Positions 48,501-60,500 of a stretch of 64,000 nucleotides of DNA are shown here, one piece after another. How positions within the stretch are numbered: the first letter of the stretch is position 1; each line of letters begins with the position of its first letter. The position numbers and the translations under genes were made by a program. Under the pieces are notes generated by a model. The model saw nothing but the letters and a program-made list of their open reading frames with translations, searched no databases and had not been told where the DNA came from. Source of the stretch: Bugula neritina. Lineage: Eukaryota; Bryozoa; Gymnolaemata; Cheilostomatida; Bugulidae. The DNA is taken from NCBI GenBank assembly GCA_964035545.1, contig OZ037769.1:13196633-13260632 (forward strand), read 5' to 3'.

Positions 48501-51500
48501 GGAAGTGGAAGCAGATAAATTCAGCTGACTAGCAGGAGAAGGCTTGTCTATTTTGATGTGGCGAATTCTTTTCACCTCTTGGGCCACCTGGTCAACAGAA
48601 ACACGAAATGAGAGGATTTGATTTTCCCTGAAAGGATAAAGTGACTCTAAGTAGTAAAAAACAATCTTCGACATGTTGGAAATTATCTGGTCTAAAGAAA
48701 CCAAATAATTCCCATTAGATACATTGCATAATTACTATAAGCTGTATCAAATACAGGACTTAACTAAATTAAGGTCACAAGTACAGTTTATTGGTAAAAA
48801 AGTTTTTCAAATTTGAGAAATATTTTTATGATAAATACATTTTTAAACATTTTTCGCAAACAGAAAAAATTTCAGACAGGTTTATGCATGAATAGCAAAA
48901 TTAGACAAATTTGATCAAAGCTGTGTTGTATAATAGTTACTGTGTGGGTGGAGGATTTATTACATGAAAAATAAATCAAACCTCACATTAACATCATTTG
49001 ATATTAGAGTCCCAAAGCAAATAAAAACATTAATGCCAAAAATTAGGTTGTACTTCAATTAGCACTAAATTTTAAAATTTAGGTAGTTTTGAAAGTTTTA
49101 GCCAATAAAAGACGCATCTGTTATTGCCATAGTCAAAGTTACATACATTAGACACAATGAGTGAAGCATAAATGAACTTCCAATATTTATGAGAAAATAA
49201 ACAGATGTGTACAAAAAATTCAGTTCAAGTTCAAAGGTAACTTTAAATACTGGACACCCCCCCATCCCGAGGCCAGCATTTACTCTCTCCACCTATTGAC
49301 CACAAGCATTTGATAAGATGGGCAGAATATCGGTCACTAGAGAGGCTGTTGTATGTAATGACGTTATACGGAGAAAAGCTGGTATTTGGGACATGATGAC
49401 GGCAAAATTTTAAGTAAAATCTTGATGTCAAAAAGAAAAATGTGCAAATAATAGCTGTAAAGGTTATTAAAACATGACAACATTTATTACCACGCCTTGT
49501 GATACTTTCCCTGGGCCTGTGACTCATGACATGGTGTAATTACACAAATCCTACTTTATATAATTATCGGGCTTAATGGAACAGCCGGGTTTAATGGAAC
49601 AGACATGGTCTAGAGGTTAGAGTGTTGGCCTACTAAATATGAGGTCAGTGGTTCAAACACCAACAGTGATGTTAGGAAGAGCATCCAGTCATAATTGCTC
49701 ATATGCCACATTAAAAAATGGCCCTGTAGTTTGCCTTAAAAGCCTTTTCCATCAGGGATAGCCACTATACAGTCACATGAGCATTTTAAGGGAACCAACC
49801 TCGTCAACTATCTGTGAGTGATCATGCTTCACCAAATGTATCAACAGCTTGTTCTTCCTATCTTGAAACTTGCCGCAAAATCTGCAATATCCTGCAAATC
49901 AATTCGAATATTAGACATAAATTAGACATAAATTAGATGCATTTTAGAAATAAAATAGATATGAATTAGAAATAAAATTTACACAATTATAATTAAACTT
50001 ATAGCATTAAACTAAAATTTCATAATCAGGCACTGGTACTGTTACAGCCACCTGAAACAAACAAAAAGCAAAAACAAAGAATTAACACAAAGCGCTGCTA
50101 GTTGCTATGGCAACAGAAATGACAGAAGAAAACATCCATTGAAGATGAATATTAACTTAATTTATGCAAAACTATACAGAGCAGAGGGCAGAAAAAATCA
50201 ATAACTGGATCAAATCTGTCAGATTAAAAATAATCTAGTGATGCATAGAAAACTGAGCTCTACGTGAATGAAGCAATCATCTAATTGATAAGAAGCCGGG
50301 TTTAACATAATTTCCTTGAAACCAATACTATTGCAATTAGCATGGGATTAATTTTATTTAAACTCATTAAATTTCTATGAAACTTGAGGAGTTTTGAATG
50401 AAAATATTTTTAGCGCTAGTATTTGCGTTATCGTGAAAATTGTAAGGGTGCAGAATATAGCTGCTAAAAGAGGAGGCCTTTAATTCAGTTGAAGAGGTAA
50501 TAAAAAAGTACCTACTCTAAGAATGCAATTGTTTAAATAAGTAGAACAATAAAACTGGCATTTTTAAATATAATTAATGATAAATATTTAAAAATAAAAA
50601 ATAATTGGTTTTAAACTTTGAGAAAAATAAACTTTGTAATTCTTGATGAAAAAAATATCCCAGCTATTTATCAGTGATGAAAAAAGTTAGCTGATGGACG
50701 ACTTATAAAACTTCATGTTTTCAAAAATAAGAAAGTTGAAGTTAAGTTGAATTTTACAAAATTTAAAATGATATAACGCTGACAGTAATTGTTTTTGCAA
50801 CAGCACAGTTACCTGCCTATTACTGCTAGTGCTGAAATATCTATATCAAATATTTTGAATTTTAAAGTAACTTGGAAAAACTGTATAATAAATAATGATT
50901 ATTGCTCAATATATGGAAGAAATGGTATTTCTGTAGTCTTAGTGCAGGTTTCAGCGATAGATTTATTTATTCCTTTAGCATTGAATTACCATTTTAAATT
51001 GTGTGAATCATAGATATAGTTTTTGTTACATTGAAATTTATTACACTGAGTTGACCACATTCACAGAAAAGCTCTCTTAATATTCTTATCTTGCCAAACC
51101 AATGTTCCCCAAAACCTTTATAACTTGAGTGGTTGGAAAGAGAATCGTTCATTATAGGCTTAAAGGTGCAAATGCAGATATAAGTAATATTATTGAAAAT
51201 AGAAAAAAGTTATGTCTAGGCAAAATATAGCTCAGTAACCTATAGCTAATAGCGCTAAACCAATGGGGCTGTCTAGCAATATCAGCCAGTTTTCACGTGT
51301 GTGTAAGCCTCAAAGTTAACAACAAGTTAAAGATCATTTTCAATAGTTTCAATGTAAAATTGAAGAAATATAAATATTTTAGTTTAATGATTGCTTGAGT
51401 TAAACTTTGATTGGCTTAATTTCAGGACCCACAAACTAAATAACACCAAATGTTTCCTATAGGAAAATATTGTTAATAATGTGGTCTGCAAAATTGTAGG

Positions 51501-54500
51501 TGATAAGCTAAATCAAATATGAACTATTAGAGTATGAGGTCTTATTTTCAGGAATACGGGCTACACTTGAGTGTCCTTAGTGAGAAAACTTCAAGGTCAT
51601 CAACTTTGCTGACAACAAAATAAATATTTGAATTTATCCAATTTTTAATATTTTGATGAGCACAGTAGCAATAGTGTATTTTAATCGCATCAAATATCTT
51701 ACTCCTAAGAAAGGGAGAAATTTTGTTTGATATTCGATTCTGTACGTATCACTCAGTGAAGAGCGAACCGATCAACAACTTATTCCCGGAGATTGGAATT
51801 GTTTTTGGAGTCTGTAATATATGCAAATTTGTTTACAGCAAAAGGCTTTGCCAGATATAATATATCACTAACCACTTGGCGCAATTCCTTTCCCCCAGTA
51901 TTATGCTAAGTACTACAACTAGGTTAGCTTTTACTATTGTCTTACAGTGTGTCTTACTTAAAGTACTACCAAGAGTAAAACCTTTACGAAGAAGCCATCT
52001 TGAATGTATTTTGCCAAGTTTAGCAATTATATACAGTTTCTTTGCAGCAAATAAATGTTGAAGTCACCATAAAATACACTTGTTCATATATTTTACAAGT
52101 ACTACAAGTACTTTCTAACTTCTATGACTCAGTATAGTTACATAAATATGGGAGTCTAATCATTGTTATCCGAATTTAAAAATGCTGGTAATTATGAAAT
52201 ATTATATTTTAGATAAATAGTTTAAAGAGATGCTAGACATACTTTAGGCGTTCCTTCTACTGTACTGAAACTACTAACATAATATTACAATACAGTCTCT
52301 TCTACCAGCAATCAACAGCAACCGTCTTGAGTACACAATTTTTGTCACAAGCTTTAATAAATAGATAGCAAGCAATGCAATAGCTCCAGAAAAATTTTAT
52401 GTCACGTTCTATTTCAGTAAAAATCTGATAATCAACGCTGTTCTTCAAAGAGAATGTAAAATTTAAATTTAGAATATTTTGTTAAGAAAGTCACTACAAT
52501 AACTGCATGACAAGAGTTGCAGCGTTTGTCACTAAGGGGTAGGGGAGGGGTGGAAGGGGTGGAGAATGAGGGGGCGATGAGAAGTAACAACGTACCAGGG
52601 TAATACGCAGGATGTTTCTCCGAATGGTGACTAATAATATCATCATAACTATTGTGTATTTCAGAGCACAAACCACAAGTAAATGATACTTTAGATGGTA
52701 GGGAGACCAGCTCTTCCGTCTCGCTGTTGTCATCTATTGCATCCACATGGTCCTTAGCCTAAACGAGAAAGTAAAAAACAGTAAAACTGCAGCCAGATAT
52801 CTAATCTCCAGGCCTGCAGTGAATATTCTGTCCCATAACAAAGTAATTCTCTCTAAAATATGTTGTCCATCAGGCAACTCTTAGATAAAACAGAAAATCC
52901 TACTCAAAGTAAAAAAAAATAAACTACACAATATAACCAGCTACCAGTTACAGATTATAACATAAATTAAAATACATAAACAATACAAATCTATATCAAA
53001 TTTAGCTATAATTTATAATCAAATAGGGTGAGATTTCATAAATAGGCCTAATCGGCTGGGAGGGGGGTCAGGGAGGGGAGATTTAATAGACAAAACTAAA
53101 TTGGCCCAAATCATTATCCTCCCAGACCGACTATTAGTCAATGATTTATTTCTTTGGGTGCAAACTGCATATATATGCCATAATATTCTTGCGTCCCCAT
53201 TCTGTTTTTGAGACTTATTTATATATGATTACAAAACTGCTGTTATTTTAATTAAAAAATTCCTAATGGTAGTTTAAAACCCATATTCAAAAATAAGGCA
53301 ATTATTTACGGGCATAATGAACTTACTGTGTCAAAATTTGTTCATTTAATAGTTATAAATTACTGTGGAGTTTTTGCAGACATTTAATTTAGTGAAATGG
53401 GGTATTAAATTCTGGGGTCTTGAATAGAGGCAAAAAATACTAAATATATTTGGTATAGTTAACCCAGGGCCATATTAATGACTTAAAAAATCTCCATCCC
53501 TGTGAGAAGAGTTTAAAGCAGGCTAAAGACTAAGTCTCTCACCATGCTGGTAACTGTTAGAGGGTTCTACTGTGACAAAGGAGCAATGATGACTGAATGC
53601 TCTTCCTGACATCACCAATGACTAGGTATTTAGCCTGTGGTCATACTAGGACTGTGCCCTAACCACTAGACTACTGCTGCTTTGTGATGGCTTGACTTGA
53701 ATTAAACTAATTTTTAAAAAACCTGCTTATTTGCAGAGCACCGGTGCTACAGCCTGGGACCAATTTGCACATAATATAATATAATTATTATGTAGATTTA
53801 TTCGATTGTTGTATTCATTTTTTTTGTAAATATTGGAATAGCTATACCTATGATCTTGCGTCCACCCAAACAAACCGACTTTATACACATACTGAGCCTC
53901 CAAGAGCAAAACGGCTTTACAACTTTTACAGTATTTCTAAATTTAGTAACCAGTATTTTTGAGAAAGCAGCATTTGCTTTGTTTAAGAGAGTATTAATTG
54001 GAATGGCTAATAAGCATACAAGTAGTCGGTTTACTACCAAAAATCGAGTGCGGAATCTTTTTGAAATTTCATAAACTTTTATAAAATATGACTTTGCCAA
54101 AATTTTGACACGACAGACAATTTTTAGCTGATGAATAATAGGAGGAATGGAACGCTGAATTCCAGCTTGTTGAGAGTCGGTAAAACAACGGTGTGGTAGC
54201 TCTGCTATTATCACTCTTACAGCCTTGCTACGACTCCTCGTCAACTTCATGTTGCAAGAGTTTTGCCGATGTGGAACAAAATCTAAACTTTTTATCATGC
54301 CCAAACAACTTATGCTGTGACATGTAACCACACAGGCATCTATTCGCTTCATTTTTGACAATATTAATTTATTCCATTTCCCCTTTTTCTTGGTGACACG
54401 CGAGATATGGAACAACAAGGGACATCTTTTTCCAGCATCTCATAACAACTGTCCAAATCTAACATGGCTATAAAATGTAAAGCAGACCACAAACAAAATG

Positions 54501-57500
54501 TTGCTGTAAATTTCCTAATGTGTAAGATGCAAAGAGGATGTTAGCTCCATGGGGAAAGGGTTAGAGACAAAAAATGGCATATTATTAGGTAGTTATTTGA
54601 CAGCCAGGCCTGCCCAACTGTCCTTTAGTGAAGAACGAATCTTCAGTGGACTCTAATCTACCAGTCATGGCTGAAGATTCATAATATGTATTCAAAAACT
54701 CCAAAATATAATCCAAGAAAGATTGGAGTGTTGCTGTATAGATTTGCAAGTAACTGCTCAAATACAGTAGCATATAATTATAGGAGTTATATGGCCAGGT
54801 GGGAGAGATCTAAAGTGTGAATTTGATTGCAATAGAAATCGACCTTGAACTACATTTTTGATTTAAGCAAAATATAGAGCAAAATAATAAAAATGATAGT
54901 CTAAATGAGAAATATTAAATATTGGAAATATAGTTTCATCTCAATAAAATCAATTAATACTGTATCTCCAATTAACTAGAGCGTAAATGTAGTCACATAT
55001 ACACTATACAACATCTACCTGCAGCTAAAAGTTACCTGCAGCTAAAAGTTACCTACGGCTAAAACAAATCAGACTAAGAATGTATACCTCACACGGCTTC
55101 TTTTTGTTCATGTGTCTATGTAGATGTGAGAGCTTGATAAAACTTTTTGAGCACCTGCAACACAAAGCTATCTTCAAACAGGTGATTAGAATGATGGCAA
55201 AATCATGGCCGCACTAAAAGGCAACAAAATTATAAAGCAATAACATACAAAGTAGGAAACATCATTACGAAACAAATCACATTTTTAAAAAGAATGGCAT
55301 ACAGATTACTGCATTAGATTGAATTTGATCGCCTAATGATGGTAGTTTTTGTCAAATATTTGTGTCAGGGAGGATCTAGTGACAGCTGTTAGGATGTTAC
55401 GGCCCTGGTTCCCAGAGGCAGGGCCAACGTAAGCTCCTGGTTCCCCTAGATGCACATACCAGAGGCTCAACACTTGATTGTGATACCATTTCAACATTTT
55501 ATTTTATAAAGAAAGAGGGGAGCAGCCGCGGTCTACGGGTTAGACTTTAGAGCATTTGCTTAGTAAACACAAAGTCCTGCATTTGAACACTGACAAAGGC
55601 CTTTGGTGATGTTAGGAAGAGTATCCAGTCATAATTGCTCCTGTGCCCCATCTTATTTAACAAAAACTTTTTCCAACAGGGGTTTCTCACAGGGATGGCG
55701 ACTATAAACTTGTGTGAGATTCTTATTTTATCAAGATATTAAAGGCCTGCTGCCTATCACGCCACTGCCTCATGATAGGCTGACCCGCTGACATTTCTTG
55801 GACCATCTCATCTGACAGCACTGGAAAAGTGAAGAAAGTGCACAAAGTAAAGCCGAATAATTTTGGCAGCAGCACTAAAACTAAACATACTTAGCTCAAG
55901 GTTGGCAGCTTTTGGCAGCGGCATACACCAGATTGTATTCACAATAGTGTGAAAATAAGCCCTCAAATGCTGCGTATAACATTATGGAGTTTTCAGTCAC
56001 CAGGTGAAACAAAGGTCACTGGTTTTGACTAGCTTAATATTGCCAATTCTGCAGAGAAAATTCAATGAAATAATCTTAGCATAGGGAGAAGGGGTTTAGG
56101 AGAGGTTGGGGAGAGAGGGTTAGGGGAGAGAGGGTTAGGGGAGAAGGGGTTGGGGGAAGAGGGGGTTGGCGTGCTTTGTTTAGCCCATCAGTTGCTCTGC
56201 ATGAGCCACCCTTAACCACAAAGCCCAGTATATCCTGTACGATATTCAACAAGCCTTCCCATCCCTTCAAGATTCTAGCTTATCCATTGTAAATACTAAA
56301 ATTCTTTGTGGTTTGTTGATGTCATGGCTTTTGGGTGGCATTTTTTTAGAAATTACAAATGGCTGCAATCAGTAGTTGTGCAATAGTTGATAAAGTCCAA
56401 AAACTGACCAAGAATTAATTTTCAGTTCAACAACACAACAACGCGCCATTGTTCAACACTTGGGAAAGCAGAGTATATTTGGACGAGCTGATTTTATCTG
56501 TAGTGTTGCTATTACCCAGTAGCCCCTGTGGTGTACTGGTAGCACGCTTGTTTGCAAGCCAGAGGTTTCGGGAGGTAGGTGTAGTAATGGAGAAATTGAG
56601 AAAAGCCTGTGTTATAGATTAGAAATGTAACATAAAAAGTTACCTTCTCACGATAATTTCAACCCGCACCCCAAACTGAAATGTAATAATAAAATTAAAG
56701 AACTCAGGCTATCTCAATTTCTCCACTATTGCTCCTAAATGGGTCTCGGGTTTGAATTCCAGTAGGGGAAAATATTTTATAGCATCCAAGTTCCTTGATC
56801 ACTAGAATAACTTTTTTCCTAATAAGTTGAATGCCCCAAAATAAAACAAGGTGTTGGAATCTACTAGGATAGCTACAAGTCATTGCAACTGCTGCCTGAC
56901 CTTGGACACGAGTAGACTCTAGGCAGCACCAGAGGCCTTCTAGAATGGCTGCTAATATCAGGAGTGGACAGCGAAGTTTGTTCAGGGGAGAACAATGATA
57001 AACCGGATGAGGTCGCGATGGGAGAAGAACTAGCACCAGGGGAGACAATCACCGATAAATTCGACTCTTTCCTTGGCCGACCTACAAAATGAGCTCTAAG
57101 TATGACAATATATAGTTACATATAATACTATATAATATTATACAATATTGTATAGCATTATATAATTATATACTGTTATATATATAATATTGCTTACGAT
57201 TACATAACTTTATATAATATTATATCTAGTGATATGCAATATTGCACAATATTATATAAGTATATGTGATATTATATATAATATTGTATAAATTCTATAT
57301 ACTATCATACAATATATTATGTAATCATATGATAATAGTATATAATATTACATAATCATTATATCTGACAAAACTATGACTAATACTAAAGTAAAGTAAC
57401 TATTTTTATGGACTTATTGTGATTTATAATTTCCTTGCAACATTTTTCAAAAACATCTACCCTGACAACAAAAAAGAAAAATAGTAACAAATAAATTCAA

Positions 57501-60500
57501 TAAAATATTAGCTTTTTCTCTGAAGGCAACCAGCAGTTTCAACACCACAACTTCAGCTGCATTGCTATAAGAAAATTACGATAAAACTCACACAAACTTG
57601 TTACTTCACATTTACAGATGAAAGAAAAGAAAGTGAAATAGTCAAGATGCCTCATCTATAGGCTCACTGTGCAAGTGGTAAACACTTTCATGGCTGGAAT
57701 ACAACACCGTGTGTTTAGACAAGACAGCTGTAGGATGAAGACACATGTATGACACCCTATCTGACACCCTGTATGACACCCTATCTGAGACCCTGTGATG
57801 ATACCCTATCTGACACCCTATGATGACACCAGCAGAGATCAGCATCTCTCTTGCTGCCAACCTAGTGAAGTTGGCGGTTCATTTACCAACCATTTACCTC
57901 TTGGTCGTTTGTAGAGGGCACTTTCGGCACTGTCTTTCTCGTCACCAGGGGGCGACGCTGGCATCAACGACTCAGCATAATTTATGGTTGGAGACGACTT
58001 TTCTAACTTCACCAGAGGTTGGGGAGAGTCTTGCTTACGTGAGCGAGCTGGGAACAACAGAAAACTCCACAATAAATCAGACTGAAGGCTGAAATAACCA
58101 ATTTTAGTCTAACTTTATTTTACAAAATTTCTGCAGGCAGTTATAATTAACACAATCAGCTGAAAGTAAACTGTGTAGGGCCAGTTAGAATCAAAACCCC
58201 ATGGCTTTAGTCAATTCTATGGTATAGTCCAAGTATTACTTATGCTTTCGTAGTGATTGCTAAGGTCATGGGGTCACAGAAACGTTGCAACTTCCTTTTC
58301 AAAAGAAAATCTTCAAATTTGACCCAAGATGAAATAGTTATATTGCAACAGCCAAAGTTAATAAAACTTATAAGCTGAGAATTGATGAAGAAAATATTGC
58401 AAAAATATCAAGCAAGCACCTTGCCATGAATGACAAGTAGAAATGCTGGGAGTTAGTACTCTGAATCGGATTTATTTTGGCAAAAAAATAGCTGCTTGAG
58501 GTAACTTTTGCCTCTAGAATTCAGATAGATGACATGAACTCATAAAATGTCAAATAAAATATTGGCATCCCACCTGCTAGCGAATTCACATCCCTTGATT
58601 TTGAAATTATTCAGCTGCGTATTTTATCAATTTATTTTTATAATCATATATACTGACTTAGTAACCAGGCCCATCCCAACTTAAACTTTGTGACAAAGCT
58701 TGTAATTACCACAAAGATCTAAATAGTTGGCTGTTCTACACACACTTATATAAAAATATAAAATTCAGAATTAATGTTCTATTTCCTTTTCTGATATCTA
58801 AAATAGATGGAGTTGTAACGTAGAGTTGAATGTCATGTTAGGGGATGACTAGGCTTAAATTTAGAAAACTTGATGAGCCAAGCACCATGACTAGCTTGAA
58901 GTGACTGTTCAAATACTGCGGAATATGAAAATATAACATTATGTCAAAGTTGAGGATATTTTTTTACTTTAAAATATTCAAAAGTGGAAAAGTTGTTTTG
59001 CAAGTTAAAAGGTGGGTCACTTGCGGTTATGTTTTAAAAAAAACTTAGTCTTGCATCATCCCAACTGTTCTTAATTATATGCAGTAGCATCTAAAAACAA
59101 GAGAAATTTTAAAAGATTAATAATAATTATCGCTATGACCTTAATTCCAAATTGGTTTGCAACCAAACCTAAAATTGTTCTGACTAAGATATAAGCCACA
59201 CATACAGTGCAATTATTTTTAACTTCGGTTAATTAGTTGGTAGAGAGAATTGTTGGCAGTGAGCCAATCTAGCCTATAAAGATTAGAGAAGAAACTAGTA
59301 TGGCAAAAACATTTAATATACAGCCGAATAAAAAAATAATTAGTTAAAACTTTTGCTAGTTTTATTAAGTATAGGGAAAGTCATTTTGAAATGAAATTTT
59401 GTAACAAATAATTATTTCTGCAGGGAAAACTGTAAACTTTAGCCTTTTTTGACAGTTTAGAGAAGGAAAAGCTGTACTATAATAAAGAAATTAGCATGTT
59501 TGACAGATGCAGATGGGTGTGCTTGGAAAGTAGCATCACGGGAGCCATTACCTCTCTCCCGTTTCCTGTTTCGAGGCATTATGGGATAGAGACTTCGCTT
59601 GATCGGCACAGCAAAGGAAGAAGAGCTCCCCGGCCCCATAGACCGACTACTGGTAGACATATCTACAAAACAACACTCATCCAGTTCAATTATAAGGCAT
59701 TCAAAAAAATTTACCTGCAGTCAATTTTAATATTTCAAATAAAAGTTTCAACTGGAATGCACTCGCACTTTACTGAAACTCAGTGCAAATGTTATCATCA
59801 TGACTCCACTTTCAGCATTTCTGCTGGCTGGTGATGAACACTTCTGAGTCATCCGGCAGGGTTTGAGGAGCTGACTCAGCTGCCGATAGATGCTGCCATA
59901 GTCTACGCCCTATTAGATGTAGGTGCAGTAATAGAGAAATAGAGAAAAGCAGTGTTTTAGATTGAAAATGTAGAAAAAAAGTTATGTTCTCGAGAGAAAT
60001 TCAACGCACGGCCCAAACCAAGACTTTAATAGGAGATTTAAAGAACTTTGGCTATCTCAATTTCTCCATCACTGTATCTAAATGCCCCATCTACTGCTTA
60101 CAGCTCACATGATTTTCTTGTTTTATAATAATAAGCCAGTTATTTCTACCATAGCAAGTCGGTCGTAGCAATTTTCATTCGCTGCCATTTAGTACAGACA
60201 TGGAGCAGCAATATCATAAATGGAATTATCTAATCAACACTAAGGAGGCTCATTTTAGAAACTCCCAGGTCCAAGAGTGCAGACACTGTACATTGATTAG
60301 ATGACGTGGGCATTTAGTGCTATTCCTCGTGGGATAATATAGGAACCTCAACAATTACTACCTCTTAGGTCCAAAGCGTTAATGAATATTACTTTCAACT
60401 TCAAATCAAGGGTAAAACATTTCCTATGAAGGCCAGAGCTAACAAGTTTGGGCCGTGCTGCAACCACCCCTTCCCCATGAGATTAGACTAGCTGCAATTT

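Larger units (their letters stand above)
52759..55087 (-). other. Zinc-finger gene intron 5
   Basis: Holds SINE copy C (53493-53686) and an unexplained 206-codon minus-strand frame (53798-54418). Tandem TACCTGCAGCTAAAAGT words lie at about 55017-55065, close to the exon 5 donor. Confidence 0.65.
55155..56900 (-). other. Zinc-finger gene intron 4
   Basis: Repeat-dense: SINE family 1 copy D, a G-rich tract, and a family-2 SINE interrupted by a family-2 MITE. The DNA between them is unassigned. Confidence 0.75.
57082..57897 (-). other. Zinc-finger gene intron 3
   Basis: Contains an ATAT/TATAATATT-rich tract (57105-57365) and a GACACCCTATCT minisatellite (57741-57830). This intron divides the AT-hook. 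Confidence 0.7.
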
